Below are positions 8,470 through 22,211 of a stretch of 64,000 nt of DNA, piece by piece. The notes beneath the pieces were generated by a model. That model saw only the letters and a program-made list of their open reading frames with translations. It had not been told where the DNA came from and searched no databases. A program made the translations under genes and the position numbers. The DNA is from G963674835 sp963674835 (lineage in GTDB: Bacteria; Planctomycetota; Planctomycetia; Pirellulales; Thermoguttaceae), in NCBI GenBank assembly GCA_963674835.2, contig CAXXKC010000003.1, positions 930,001-994,000 of the forward strand, written 5' to 3'. Each line of letters starts with the position of its first letter. The stretch's first letter is position 1.

Positions 8470-8823
8470 TCCAATGCCAACCGGTCCGGCTCACCGCCAC
8501 CAGCCGAGAACGCACGGCCGATGGATCTCTGGTACTGGGTCAGACTGAGAATCCTGCGTGCACTGCTGCCTCGTCCGGCAATGCCAACAGGCTACAGATG
8601 ACTCAACCCCAGTTCTTAGCTGTGACAAGGTACCAGGCTCGTCGTGGCGAGACCCACTCTCCGAGCATCAACAGCCTAACGGACCCCAGCGCGATCAGAA
8701 AGGGGGCACCCGCAGATTACACAACTCCCCCGTCGCGACGCAGTCGGTTGCCCAAAGCAACACCCTCGCCGTCGCCTAAGAACACTGCCCCGCTCGCAAG
8801 GCTTCGCCAAGCCCCGCAGGGTT
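8470..8823. other. Intergenic stretch without recognisable gene
   Basis: About 350 bases between the 5' end of the hisN-like gene and the first copy of the CTAG-bounded repeat. Frames are open on the + strand but look like translations of C-rich non-coding DNA (high Arg/Pro/Ser). No RNA gene, terminator or clear promoter was found. Confidence 0.4.
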
Positions 8824-8917
8824 AGAGCGCATTCGGCGTAACCGTAGCGTGCATTTCGCTTTCGGAACCGTAGAAACACGCCGCCGCGAACGCTACAGTT
8901 AGTGCGACACGCACTAG
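8824..8917. repeat. CTAG-bounded dispersed repeat, copy A
   Basis: About 94 bases running from TAGAGCGCATTCGGCG to GACACGCACTAG, with an internal GTAGCGT/ACGCTAC inverted pair. The same sequence recurs at 24381-24458, 33351-33440 and 42915-43007. The terminal CTAG is read on the minus strand as the TAG stop of the Rrf2 gene. Confidence 0.85.
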
Positions 8918-9408
8918 ACCGACGGACCGTCCTTCGACAGCCCCTGGCCGGTCATCTCGCGCACCCGGCTGGCAACCGGCGTACGCACCTTTCGACTGCT
9001 CAATCCCTCCCACTGCTCCGGCAGCAGGTGCGACAACTTGATCGCTTCAAGCTCCTGGCGCGAAAGGTTCGTAATCTCCGACAGAACCCGCTCCAATTTC
9101 GTGCGCGATTCCTCCGGCAACCCTTCTCCAATCGGCAAAGAAGCCACCAGCGGACCCTCGATCGCCTCGATCACCTCCAGCACCGAGACCTCGTCCGCCG
9201 CACGATCCAGCATGTAGCCGCCCTCGACGCCCCGCGTCGACACCAGAATCCCGTGCGCCACAAGATTCCGCAAAATCTGCAGCAGAAACCGCTCGGGCAT
9301 CTTCCCCTCTGCCGCCAGCTGACTGCACGGAATCGGACCATCCACCCCAGCGCGAGCCAGTTGCAGCGTCGCCTGCAGAGCGTAAGAGACTGTTCGTGAT
9401 AACTTCAT
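8914..9408 (-). CDS. Rrf2-family transcriptional regulator
   Basis: Winged-helix regulator. The 164-residue product starts MKLSRTVSYALQATLQLA, the family N-terminus, followed by the wHTH (IPCSQLAAEGKMPERFLLQILRNLVAHGILVSTRGVEGGYMLDRA) and a dimerisation helix (EVSVLEVIEAIEGP). Rrf2 proteins of the IscR/NsrR type hold a [2Fe-2S] or [4Fe-4S] cluster on three Cys; here only one Cys (C28) is present, so an iron-sulfur sensor role is unlikely. Its TAG stop lies in the edge of a dispersed repeat. A near-consensus promoter lies at 9481-9508. The regulon cannot be told from context. Confidence 0.9.
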   Translation of the reverse strand: MKLSRTVSYALQATLQLARAGVDGPIPCSQLAAEGKMPERFLLQILRNLVAHGILVSTRGVEGGYMLDRAADEVSVLEVIEAIEGPLVASLPIGEGLPEESRTKLERVLSEITNLSRQELEAIKLSHLLPEQWEGLSSRKVRTPVASRVREMTGQGLSKDGPSV

Positions 9409-9480
9409 AGTCTCGCCCGCTAACTATGGGAGCCATAAACCTACACAAGCGAGCGGTTACCCACCGCCCGCTTGGGGTCC

Positions 9481-9508
9481 AGTCTACCGAAAAGGCCCGG
9501 AATGTCAA
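9481..9508 (-). promoter_or_regulatory. Predicted sigma70-type promoter of the Rrf2 gene
   Basis: Minus-strand TTGACA (9503-9508), 16-base spacer, TAGACT (9481-9486). The predicted start near 9474 gives a leader of about 65 bases before the ATG at 9408. The full consensus -35 stands out in this GC-rich sequence. Confidence 0.65.
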
Positions 9509-9674
9509 GTAAACATACAGATGAGAGGCACCTATTTCCAAAAATACTTATCAACAGGGGTCTCTACCACACCCTCCGTGATATTTCACACCCAACAGGG
9601 CGGAGCTCGGCTAGACCGTTCTTCCACATTCGCCCCGCATGCCCAACAGACGCACAGCTCTCGCGCCCGTCCGC

Positions 9675-10250
9675 CTATTCGGCTGCACTCGACGATGCCG
9701 CCTCACTCGCCTCCGCCTGGCCCGTCGTCAGCGCATGCCAGACCAGCAAGATCGCCCCGCACACCAGAAGGCTGTCGGCAATGTTGAAATTCGGCCAAGT
9801 CCATTGGCCGAACATCACGAGAATCCAGTCGCGAACCGCGTACACCGGATCATCGATCCCATGCGTCGGCGTGGCGTAGTTCCAGCTCAAGCCCGCCAGT
9901 CCCAGCCGGTCGTACAGATTCCCGAAGATCCCCGCAGTGATCGAGCCCAGTGCAACGGTCAGCCTTAAATCCCGGGCACCACCGGCCACGAACAGCCACC
10001 AGACTGTGGCCGCAGCAGCAACGACCGACAGAACCGCGAATCCCCGGACCCACCCCTGGCCGAACCCGAACAACGCTCCCTCGTTCAGGCTGGTCTGAAA
10101 GCCGACCACTCCGTTCCAAAGCCACCAAGTGCGCCCGCCTGGCATGCCAAGCCACGAGAACATCCATTTCTTGGTCAGTAGGTCCGCCACACAACCGACC
10201 ACCGCGATCGAGAAGTACAGCGCATACCGGCTCGCGGGAACGGCCTTCAT
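9675..10250 (-). CDS. lspA: LspA, lipoprotein signal peptidase II
   Basis: Inner-membrane aspartic protease that removes signal peptides from prolipoproteins after lipidation. The 191-residue product has four hydrophobic segments and the family motifs VADLLTKKWMF, SLNEGALFGFGQG (conserved N near the active site), GNLYDRLGLAGLSWN (first catalytic Asp region) and PNFNIADSLLVCGAILL (second catalytic Asp in NIADS). The Ala/Ser-rich tail is extra. The ATG at 10250 has GAAGGAA upstream and lies 13 bases after the DksA-like stop, implying an operon. An ATG at 10289 lies inside the upstream gene and is rejected. Confidence 0.93.
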   Translation of the reverse strand: MKAVPASRYALYFSIAVVGCVADLLTKKWMFSWLGMPGGRTWWLWNGVVGFQTSLNEGALFGFGQGWVRGFAVLSVVAAAATVWWLFVAGGARDLRLTVALGSITAGIFGNLYDRLGLAGLSWNYATPTHGIDDPVYAVRDWILVMFGQWTWPNFNIADSLLVCGAILLVWHALTTGQAEASEAASSSAAE

Positions 10251-10263
10251 GCCAGTTCCTTCG

Positions 10264-10635
10264 TCAGCTCTGCTCGTTTTGTGAGGCACACTTCACGCAC
10301 ATCAACGCGTACGGAATCGCGTTCAAACGAGTCTTGGGAATCTTTGCCCCACACTCCTCGCACTGCCCGTACGTCCCCTCTTCGACCCGGTCCAGAGCCG
10401 CCTCGATCTTCTCCAGGGTCCCCCCCTCCGACTCCATCAAGCTCAGCGTGAATTCCTGCTCGTAGTTGTCGCTCCCCAGATCCGCCATGTGAATCGGCAT
10501 GCTCGAAAGGTCTCCATTGGCTTCCGTGCGCCGTTTCTTCAGAGCGGCGTCGGCCAACTGGGTTACGTCACCGCGAAGCCTCGCCCGCAATGCCACCAGT
10601 CGCTCCTTGTAGACTTTCAATTCTGCCTTCTTCAT
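10264..10635 (-). CDS. DksA/TraR-family zinc-finger protein
   Basis: Predicted RNA-polymerase secondary-channel regulator or related C4 zinc-finger protein. The 123-residue product starts MKKAELKVYKERLVALRARLRGD, a coiled-coil helix. It continues with the DksA-like LGSDNYEQEFTLSLMESEGGTLEKIEAALDRVEEGTYGQCEECGAKIPKTRL stretch (described here by its parts) and ends CVKCASQNEQS; the four Cys (CEEC and CVKC) form the zinc site. The coiled-coil tip motif DxxDxA of true DksA is not seen, so a DksA-like rather than a DksA role is safer. The ATG at 10635 follows a near-consensus promoter, and lspA lies downstream in the same operon. Confidence 0.88.
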   Translation of the reverse strand: MKKAELKVYKERLVALRARLRGDVTQLADAALKKRRTEANGDLSSMPIHMADLGSDNYEQEFTLSLMESEGGTLEKIEAALDRVEEGTYGQCEECGAKIPKTRLNAIPYALMCVKCASQNEQS

Positions 10636-10697
10636 GGACGTCGGTCTCCCGCACAAGTTGCTCTACTAACCCCGCACCGAATGCTCAGAGACTTTCA

Positions 10698-10726
10698 ATT
10701 TTAAGTACCGCCAACGCCCCTGTCAA
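10698..10726 (-). promoter_or_regulatory. Predicted strong promoter of the dksA-like/lspA operon
   Basis: Minus-strand TTGACA (10721-10726), 17-base spacer, TAAAAT (10698-10703). The predicted start near 10691 leaves about 56 bases of leader. This is the best consensus match seen in the window. Confidence 0.7.
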
Positions 10727-10842
10727 ACCTCTGCCAACCCCTCCTGGGGAAGCGGCTCCCCTGAAACTACCGTTTCGCCCGCCACACCCCTCACCCCACC
10801 CCAACCTCCGAACACCCAGTACTAACCCGCAGGGTATCCGCC

Positions 10843-10871
10843 TTGCTACGTTCCCTTGGCTCATTTAGATT
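10843..10871 (+). promoter_or_regulatory. Predicted promoter of thrC
   Basis: TTGCTA (10843-10848), 17-base spacer, TAGATT (10866-10871), giving a start near 10878. It rules out the TTG at 10843 as start of the thrC frame. Confidence 0.5.
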
Positions 10872-10881
10872 AGGGATTCCC

Positions 10882-12321
<1,440 letters not shown>

Positions 12322-12455
12322 TCGCCCTCGGTCGATTCCTTCTCTTCCCTCGTAGATTTGGCGATCTTCGCAGTGGATGCAGGGATCTTCTCAACCGCAC
12401 TTCGCACCACACGCCTCAGCCGATCCCCTTCAACAAACACCAGAAGCAACCGATC

Positions 12456-13247
12456 ATGTCCTCAACACGCCTTGCCATTCACGGAGCTGCCGGTCGCATG
12501 GGCCGGCGTCTGATCGCCCTGGCCGTCGCCGACCCGGAACTCGAAGTCGTCGCCGCCGTCGATTCCCCCGCTCATCCGCAGCTCGGCAACGACGCCGGCA
12601 CCCTCGCCGGCATCGCTCCGCTCGACGTCCCGTTGGCCTCCTCGCTAGACGTGCCGGCCGACGTCATGATCGACTTCTCCGTCCCCGCTGGTGCCATGGC
12701 CGCACTGCAGATCTGCCTCGCCAAGCATACTCCCCTGGTCTGCGCCACCACCGGCCTCGAAGCCGATCAGGCCGACGAACTCCGCAGCGCCGCCGTGCAG
12801 ATCCCGCTGCTTTGGGCGCCAAGCATGAGCCTGGCTGTCAATCTCACCATGAAGCTCACCGAGTTGGCCGCCGCGGCACTCAAAGACATGGATGCCGACG
12901 TCGAGATCCTCGAGCGGCACCATCGCTCCAAAGAAGACTCCCCCAGCGGCACCGCCCTGAAGTTCGGCCAGATCATCGCTGCCGCCATGGGCCAGTCCAC
13001 CCATCGCCACGGCCGGCAGGGCCGCCCCGGCCCACGCCCGCACGACGAGATCGGCTACCACGCCATCCGCGTCGGCGACAACCCCGGCGAGCACACCATC
13101 GTCTTCGGCTTACTCGGCGAAACCCTCGAACTCTCCGTCCGCGCCTCCAGCCGCGACTGCTACGCCCAAGGCGCCCTCGCCGCCGCCAAGTTCCTCGCCC
13201 GCCAGAAACCCGGCGCCTACACCATGGCCGACGTCCTACCCCTCTAA
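12456..13247 (+). CDS. dapB: DapB, 4-hydroxy-tetrahydrodipicolinate reductase
   Basis: NAD(P)H-dependent reductase of the lysine/diaminopimelate pathway. The 263-residue product has the Rossmann motif GAAGRMGRR at residues 10-18, VMIDFSVP, CATTGLE, the APSMSLAVNL segment and the active-site motif ERHHRSKEDSPSGTA, with the catalytic His-His and Lys. It ends in the expected dimerisation segment. It lies 134 bases after thrC on the same strand. Its stop overlaps the convergent ROK gene by 12 bases. Confidence 0.96.
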   Translation: MSSTRLAIHGAAGRMGRRLIALAVADPELEVVAAVDSPAHPQLGNDAGTLAGIAPLDVPLASSLDVPADVMIDFSVPAGAMAALQICLAKHTPLVCATTGLEADQADELRSAAVQIPLLWAPSMSLAVNLTMKLTELAAAALKDMDADVEILERHHRSKEDSPSGTALKFGQIIAAAMGQSTHRHGRQGRPGPRPHDEIGYHAIRVGDNPGEHTIVFGLLGETLELSVRASSRDCYAQGALAAAKFLARQKPGAYTMADVLPL

Positions 13248-14231
13248 CCGCCCCGCGGCCAACGCCAACGCCCCGTGCAACACCACCTCTTCCCCCAACT
13301 TCGCCGCGACGATCTCAAACGTCCCGGCCAACGGCGGAATCACGTACTGATGCACGTACTGCCGCAAAGGCTTCAGCCATAGCTCTTCGCCCACCAGCGC
13401 CACACCGCCACCCACCACGACCACGCCCGGAGCAAGCAGCGTCCCCACCTGGCCGATCGCCCAGCCATATGCCCGGCAAGCCCGATCAAACGCCTGCCGC
13501 GCCAGCGCATTTCCGTCCGCTGCCGCCTCGCCGATGATCTTGGTCGTCAGGTGTTCGGCCTGCCCTCCGCACCGCACCAGCAGATCATCCACGTCCATCG
13601 TCGGCTGCGCCAGGCCAAACGCATCATGCCCGGCTCCCTGCCGCGCCACGACCGCATCGCCCACGCGGCGTTGCACGGCCGCCGTAATTCCCCACCCGCT
13701 GGCAATCGACTCCAGCGTCTGCTGCGCCCCGGTGCACTCCAGGCCCGGCCGCAGATGCCCGATTTCCGAGGCCACGCCGCGGCTCCCCGGATAGACATCC
13801 CCATCAATGACCAACGCCCCACCGATGCCGCTCCCCACATTCGTATAGAACACGATTCGATGCCCCTGCCCTGCCCCGAACCGCGCCTCGGCCAGCCCGG
13901 CCATGTCCGAATCATTCCCTAATGCGGCCGGCAAACCAAGTGCTTCGCGGCACCACTCCACCAGCGGAAAACCCCTCCAGCCTTCCACCTGATGGCTGAC
14001 GATCGTACGACCCGCCTCACTGTCGACTGGCCCGCCGAAGCCGATGCCAATGCCGCGCAGGGCGTGCTCCTCGATCAGCGGCCTCGCGATCTCCTGCACC
14101 TGTCGCCGAATCCCCTCGGCTCCGTCCTGAGGCCGCGCCTCCGCACGCCGAAAAGCCACGAACGGCTCACCCCGCCCGGAGCCCACCGCTACCTGAAGTT
14201 TCGTCCCGCCGAATTCAATCCCCAGAAACAT
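13236..14231 (-). CDS. ROK-family sugar kinase (glucokinase-like) without the usual zinc motif
   Basis: The 331-residue product opens MFLGIEFGGTKLQVAVG, the phosphate-binding DxGGT-like motif with E for D. It continues with GIGIGFGGPVDSEAG, LGNDSDMAGLAEARFGAG, FYTNVGSGIGGALVIDG, the ASEIGHLRPG stretch with the conserved His, and a C-terminal PGVVVVGGGVA. ROK proteins normally then show CxCGxxGCxE zinc ligands; here the segment is GLECTGAQQTLESIASG with a single Cys, so a zinc site is unlikely. GGAGGTGACG precedes the ATG at 14231. The sugar substrate is unknown; the downstream neighbour is convergent dapB. Confidence 0.88.
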   Translation of the reverse strand: MFLGIEFGGTKLQVAVGSGRGEPFVAFRRAEARPQDGAEGIRRQVQEIARPLIEEHALRGIGIGFGGPVDSEAGRTIVSHQVEGWRGFPLVEWCREALGLPAALGNDSDMAGLAEARFGAGQGHRIVFYTNVGSGIGGALVIDGDVYPGSRGVASEIGHLRPGLECTGAQQTLESIASGWGITAAVQRRVGDAVVARQGAGHDAFGLAQPTMDVDDLLVRCGGQAEHLTTKIIGEAAADGNALARQAFDRACRAYGWAIGQVGTLLAPGVVVVGGGVALVGEELWLKPLRQYVHQYVIPPLAGTFEIVAAKLGEEVVLHGALALAAGRLEG

Positions 14232-14282
14232 CGTCACCTCCTCAACACCCCAAAACCCAACTCCACTCCCCTTACCCGCCAT

Positions 14283-14306
14283 GTAGCACAGCCGCCCCCG
14301 GCTGTG
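14283..14306. repeat. Palindromic repeat GCACAGCCG-CCCC-CGGCTGTGC family, copy 1
   Basis: Near-perfect hairpin (stem GCACAGCCG, loop CCCC) preceded by CCATGTA. Other copies lie at 21999-22023, 45102-45126, 53062-53086 and 56771-56795. All are intergenic. Confidence 0.85.
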
Positions 14307-14465
14307 TCACCTCCCCCTCACCCCAGCCACAACCCATCGCACCCTCGACTCCCACTTTCGTGGTTTCCTCTTTTCGTGTTTTCGTGTTTCTTCTTCTCTT
14401 CAACGCCGCGCCCACCAACATACCGCCACCCTTCCCGCCAAACCAGGGGCACCCGTCCGCACCAA

Positions 14466-15791
14466 TCACGCCCGCGCAGCGTCGGCTTCCAAAGCTTGAC
14501 GTCGACCCGCGGCAATGTCCACGCGCATCATCAGCGCCCAACCCAGCAGAAACAACACCAGCAAACTGACGATCGCGTTGCGCGAACTACCGGTCCAATA
14601 GATCGCCGCCCCGAACAGAAACGGCCCAAACACGCTCGTCGCCTTGCCCGACAGGTTGTAAAACCCAAAGAACTCCGCAGCGTGTCGTTCCGGTGTCATC
14701 ATACCCATGATCGCCCGGCTCACCGACTGCACCCCGCCCATCACCATGGCCAAAATGGCGCCAAGCACCCAGAACGGCGGCTTTGTGTAAATGAAGTACG
14801 CACCGATGACCAGTCCGACCCACACGGCCAGACACAGAATCAACGTCACTCGCTGCCCGATCCGGTCGCTCAGCCAGCCGACCGCCAGCGATCCCGGCAC
14901 GGCCAGAAACTGGATCATCAGGATCAGCCCGATCAACTCGCTCGTTACGAACTTCAACTCCTGCAAGGCGAACGTCGACGCCTGACTGATCACTGTCTGC
15001 ACGCCGTCGTTGTAGAACAGAAACGCTAGCAGGAACAGCGCCAGGAACTTGAACCGTCGCACGTTCCTGATCGTGCGAATCACCGCGCCCAGCGCCTGCC
15101 GTGCGGCGGTTGCCATCGACGTCTTCTGCGCCGGCAACTCTCGGCGGTCCCTCAATATCCACAGCGCCGGAAACGTGAACCCGCCCCACCACAACCCCAT
15201 GATCACCAGCGAAACCCGCAGCACGTTCGCCGTCCCGTGGATTCCCAGCCGGTCGCCGAACTGCAACAGCACCACGGCCAGAATCAGCGGTAGCGCCCCG
15301 CCGATGTACCCCAAGGCAAATCCCCACGCCGACACCCGGTTCATCGTCCGCTCGTCGGCGATCTCCGGCAGGAAGGCGTTATAGAACCCCAGCGACCACT
15401 CGAACAGCAGGCTGGTCACAAAGAACAACGCCACCACCGCCCACGGCCACTCCGGCGGAACCAACCCCAGGCACACGCCCGCTGCCGCTCCACCCAGTGC
15501 CGTCACCGCCAGCCATTTCCGTTTGCTCGCGTTCCGATCGGCCATGGCCCCCGTGATGGGCGACAAAATGGCCGCCAGAAACATCGACCCCCCGATGCCG
15601 AACGCCCACACGATCGGCCCGACCTTCTCGCCATACGCCTCCACCGGCAGCACGATCTGCTGGATGTACCCCACCAGGATCGTGATCGACATCGTCGAGT
15701 ACGCGCTATTCGCCCAGTCGTACATCGCCCAGGCGAAGATCTCAGCCGAGCGGCTGTAACCCGCGGGGTTCTCCCTCAGTTCACCGGCCAT
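14466..15791 (-). CDS. UMF1-type MFS transporter (Atg22-like)
   Basis: Integral membrane protein of 441 residues with about 12 hydrophobic segments. The N-terminal WAMYDWANSAYSTM hallmark identifies the UMF1/Atg22-like branch of the major facilitator superfamily. Further motifs are GAMADRNASKRKWL and VGWLSDRIGQRVTL, which correspond to the MFS loop 2-3 and loop 8-9 signatures, and FFGFYNLSGKATSVFGPFLFG. Some relatives in this branch are vacuolar or lysosomal amino-acid exporters, but the bacterial substrate is unknown. The ATG at 15791 was kept. The gene is monocistronic and shares direction with the ROK kinase and the DUF1080 gene. Confidence 0.88.
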   Translation of the reverse strand: MAGELRENPAGYSRSAEIFAWAMYDWANSAYSTMSITILVGYIQQIVLPVEAYGEKVGPIVWAFGIGGSMFLAAILSPITGAMADRNASKRKWLAVTALGGAAAGVCLGLVPPEWPWAVVALFFVTSLLFEWSLGFYNAFLPEIADERTMNRVSAWGFALGYIGGALPLILAVVLLQFGDRLGIHGTANVLRVSLVIMGLWWGGFTFPALWILRDRRELPAQKTSMATAARQALGAVIRTIRNVRRFKFLALFLLAFLFYNDGVQTVISQASTFALQELKFVTSELIGLILMIQFLAVPGSLAVGWLSDRIGQRVTLILCLAVWVGLVIGAYFIYTKPPFWVLGAILAMVMGGVQSVSRAIMGMMTPERHAAEFFGFYNLSGKATSVFGPFLFGAAIYWTGSSRNAIVSLLVLFLLGWALMMRVDIAAGRRQALEADAARA

Positions 15792-15865
15792 GATCGCGCT
15801 CGTGGGTTGCAGGAAGGGGTCGGCCCATTATCCCCCTTCCCCCTCAACCCGGCAAGACGAACCGA

Positions 15866-16531
15866 TCACGGCAGCTCCTTGATGCGTACGTTGCGAAACT
15901 CCAGCCGATCGCCGTGCGACAGAAAACCGATGTACCCCTTTTCGTTATTCAGCCCCGGGTGTTTCCTCCCGTCCACCGGCTGCACCTCGTCCAGGTTCGC
16001 GTCCACGATCACGTGCCCGTTGAGCGTCACCGTCACCTGACGCCCCTTGCAGCGGATTTCCTCGCTGTTCCACTGGCCGGGCGGATTCAGAAATCCTCGC
16101 TTCGCCGGCACCACGCCGTAGATCGATCCATGCACCTGATAGTCGTGCAACCCCTTATACTTCTCATGCGCATCATCCAGAATCTGAATCTCCATGCCCA
16201 CATACGCCGCGTCCCCCTCGGCACGTGTCCGAATTCCCACCCCGTTATTGGCTCCCGGAGTCAGCTTGAATTCGAAACGGAAATCAAAATCCTTGTACTC
16301 CTTCTTCGTCAACAGCTTCCCGCCCTTGCCCTCCAGCGCAATCAAGATTCCGTCCTTCACCGCATACGAACTCTTGGCCCCTTGCCAACTATCAAGGTCC
16401 TTGCCGTCGAACAACGCCACGAACCCCTCTTGCTTCTCCTGGTCCGAAAGCCCGGCCGTGCAACACTCGCCCGCCGCCGCAAGATTCGCTGCACACGCAA
16501 CCACCAAACCGACGATCCAACGCGCAACCAT
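15866..16531 (-). CDS. DUF1080 (3-keto-disaccharide hydrolase-like) secreted protein
   Basis: The 221-residue product has a signal peptide (MVARWIVGLVVACAANLAAA) and a single DUF1080 concanavalin-like domain: GFVALFDGKDLDSWQG, VKDGILIALEGKGGKLLTKKEYKDFDFRFEFKL, NNGVGIRTRAEGDAAY, MEIQILDDA, and the tail GYIGFLSHGDRLEFRNVRIKELP. Such proteins are greatly expanded in planctomycetes and act in polysaccharide breakdown, some on 3-keto sugars. AAGGAG lies eight bases before the ATG at 16531; a GTG at 16540 sits too close to it. It is divergent from the sulfatase gene. Confidence 0.92.
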   Translation of the reverse strand: MVARWIVGLVVACAANLAAAGECCTAGLSDQEKQEGFVALFDGKDLDSWQGAKSSYAVKDGILIALEGKGGKLLTKKEYKDFDFRFEFKLTPGANNGVGIRTRAEGDAAYVGMEIQILDDAHEKYKGLHDYQVHGSIYGVVPAKRGFLNPPGQWNSEEIRCKGRQVTVTLNGHVIVDANLDEVQPVDGRKHPGLNNEKGYIGFLSHGDRLEFRNVRIKELP

Positions 16532-16775
16532 CGCTGACACTCCTTCTGTAGCTCAACTCGCCGGCACACAACACCGGCGCTGGAACTCAACGGACTTGCC
16601 CGATTGGCCCCTATTCTGATTCGCTCTCCCCATCACCGTCAACCGCCCGATCGCGCCCCGCGTTGCCCCAACTTCCTGGACATCCGACCACCCGACACGT
16701 AAACTGGCAATCCGGGTCGCCCCCCGCGCGCGTTCCCTCCGTCCGCCTCTCCAACATGCCCGACGAGGTCCCCCC

Positions 16776-18227
16776 ATGAACTGCCGCGTCGCCTCTTGCT
16801 TCGTCTGCTTGGCTCTGCTCGTTCTGGCGGCTCCCGCGGCCCGCGCCGCCTCCGCATCGGCCTCCCCCTCACGCCCCAACGTCCTCTTCCTCTTCACCGA
16901 CGACCAGCAGGAACACACGATCCACGCCCTGGGCAACCCTCAGATCCAAACTCCCAACCTCGACCGGCTCGTCCAGCAGGGTTTCGTCTTCAACAACGCC
17001 TACTGCATGGGCGGATACAGCCCCGCCGTCTGTCTCCCCTCGCGGCAAATGACCCTCTCCGGCCGCTCCTGGTTCAGCGTCCGCAGCCTCCCCAAAGACG
17101 CCCCCAACTTCCCCAGGTCGATGAACGCCGCCGGCTACGACACCTATCACTACGGCAAACGCGGCAACACCGCCATCGACATCCAGGCCCTCTTCCACCA
17201 TAACCAATACCTCAACGATCTCGAGGACCGCACCTGCGGCTATCCCGGCCGCACGATCGCCGACGACGTGATCGGCTTCCTCAAGCGGCGTCACCAAGCC
17301 AAACCCAACGATCCCGACGCCGCCAAACCCTTCTGCATGTATCTCGCCTTCGCCAATCCCCACGACCCCCGCATCGCCGCCCCGCAATACCTCGACCGCT
17401 ACTCCGTCGACAAGATCCCCCTGCCGCCCAACTTCCTCCCCTTCCATCCCTTCAACAACGGCGAGCTACTCATCCGCGACGAACGCCTCGCCCCCTGGCC
17501 GCGAACGCCCGAAAACACCCGCAGCCAAATCCGCGATTACAACGCCGTCATCACCGCCCTGGACGAACAGATCGGCCGCATCCTCCAGTGCCTCCGCGAC
17601 GTCGGCGAGTACGACAACACCGTCATCGTCTTCTCCAGCGACCAGGGTATCGCTTTGGGTAGCCACGGCCTCATGGGCAAGCAGAACCTTTACGAGCCCA
17701 GCATGGGCATCCCGTTAGTCTTCGTCGGCCCCGGCATCCCCCGCGGCAAATCCTCCGACGCCCTGACCTACATCTTCGACATCTACCCCACGATCTGCGA
17801 GCTGGCCGGCGTCCCCATCCCCGACGGCCTCGATGGCAAGAGCCTCGCCTCCGTCATCCAAGGCAAGTCCGACTCCGTCCGCGACACCATCTTCCTCGCC
17901 TATCGCGACTTCCAGCGCGCCGTCCGCCAAGGCCCCTGGAAGCTCCTCCGCTATCCCCAGATCGACCGCGTCCAACTATTCAATCTCGATTCCGATCCCA
18001 ACGAGATCCGCGACCTCTCCGCCGATCCCGCCCAGACTGACCGCATCCGCGAGCTGACCACCCTCATGCTGCGCCAACAAAAACTCTTCGGCGACACCCT
18101 CCCGCTTGTCACCCCCAATCCCAAACCCGGCGACGTCGACCTCACCTACTACCAAAACGCCCCACCACCCCCGCAACCCAAAGCCAAAAGACGCGCCCCC
18201 AAGAAGCCAAACGCGAAACTCAAGTAG
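16776..18227 (+). CDS. Secreted sulfatase (formylglycine-dependent)
   Basis: Type I sulfatase, probably acting on sulfated polysaccharide in the periplasm or outside the cell. The 483-residue product begins with a signal peptide (cleavage near AARA/A at about residue 25). Metal ligands are in LFLFTDDQQEH (D42, D43). The formylglycine motif is C86 in AVCLPSRQMTLSGR (C-x-P-S-R, the Cys type). A second metal site is in VFSSDQGIALGSHGLMGKQNLYEPSM. The family ending GPWKLLRYPQIDRVQLFNLDSDPNEIRDL is present, followed by a Pro/Lys-rich tail. Activity needs an FGE or anSME, which is not in this window. Confidence 0.95.
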   Translation: MNCRVASCFVCLALLVLAAPAARAASASASPSRPNVLFLFTDDQQEHTIHALGNPQIQTPNLDRLVQQGFVFNNAYCMGGYSPAVCLPSRQMTLSGRSWFSVRSLPKDAPNFPRSMNAAGYDTYHYGKRGNTAIDIQALFHHNQYLNDLEDRTCGYPGRTIADDVIGFLKRRHQAKPNDPDAAKPFCMYLAFANPHDPRIAAPQYLDRYSVDKIPLPPNFLPFHPFNNGELLIRDERLAPWPRTPENTRSQIRDYNAVITALDEQIGRILQCLRDVGEYDNTVIVFSSDQGIALGSHGLMGKQNLYEPSMGIPLVFVGPGIPRGKSSDALTYIFDIYPTICELAGVPIPDGLDGKSLASVIQGKSDSVRDTIFLAYRDFQRAVRQGPWKLLRYPQIDRVQLFNLDSDPNEIRDLSADPAQTDRIRELTTLMLRQQKLFGDTLPLVTPNPKPGDVDLTYYQNAPPPPQPKAKRRAPKKPNAKLK

Positions 18228-18253
18228 TACTGGCGACCACGCCGCCGCAACAA

Positions 18254-21967
<3,714 letters not shown>

Positions 21968-21998
21968 ACACTTTCCTCTTCATCTACCCCGCCACCAT

Positions 21999-22023
21999 GT
22001 AGCACAGCCGCCCCCGGCTGTGC
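21999..22023. repeat. Palindromic repeat GCACAGCCG family, copy 2
   Basis: Perfect 9-base stem with CCCC loop, 30 bases upstream of the metH start. Same CCATGTA lead-in as copies 1, 4 and 5. Confidence 0.85.
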
Positions 22024-22211
22024 CCCACCGAAAACTCAACCACTTCCCCTCGCGCGCTCGCGGCAAAGAGACCTCATCGCGAAGGCACATTCCACCCAAT
22101 CCAAGCCCCAACCCCGCCACACACTACCCACTGCACACAACCCCGAACACCCAACACCCACGACCCCCGAATTCTACCCGCATCCCCACTCTCGACCACC
22201 CACCGCCCCCA

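Noticed and set aside
21968..22211. Possible cobalamin or SAM riboswitch upstream of metH
   Set aside because: No B12-box-like motif or SAM-riboswitch core was seen on the minus strand; only a REP-like hairpin is present.
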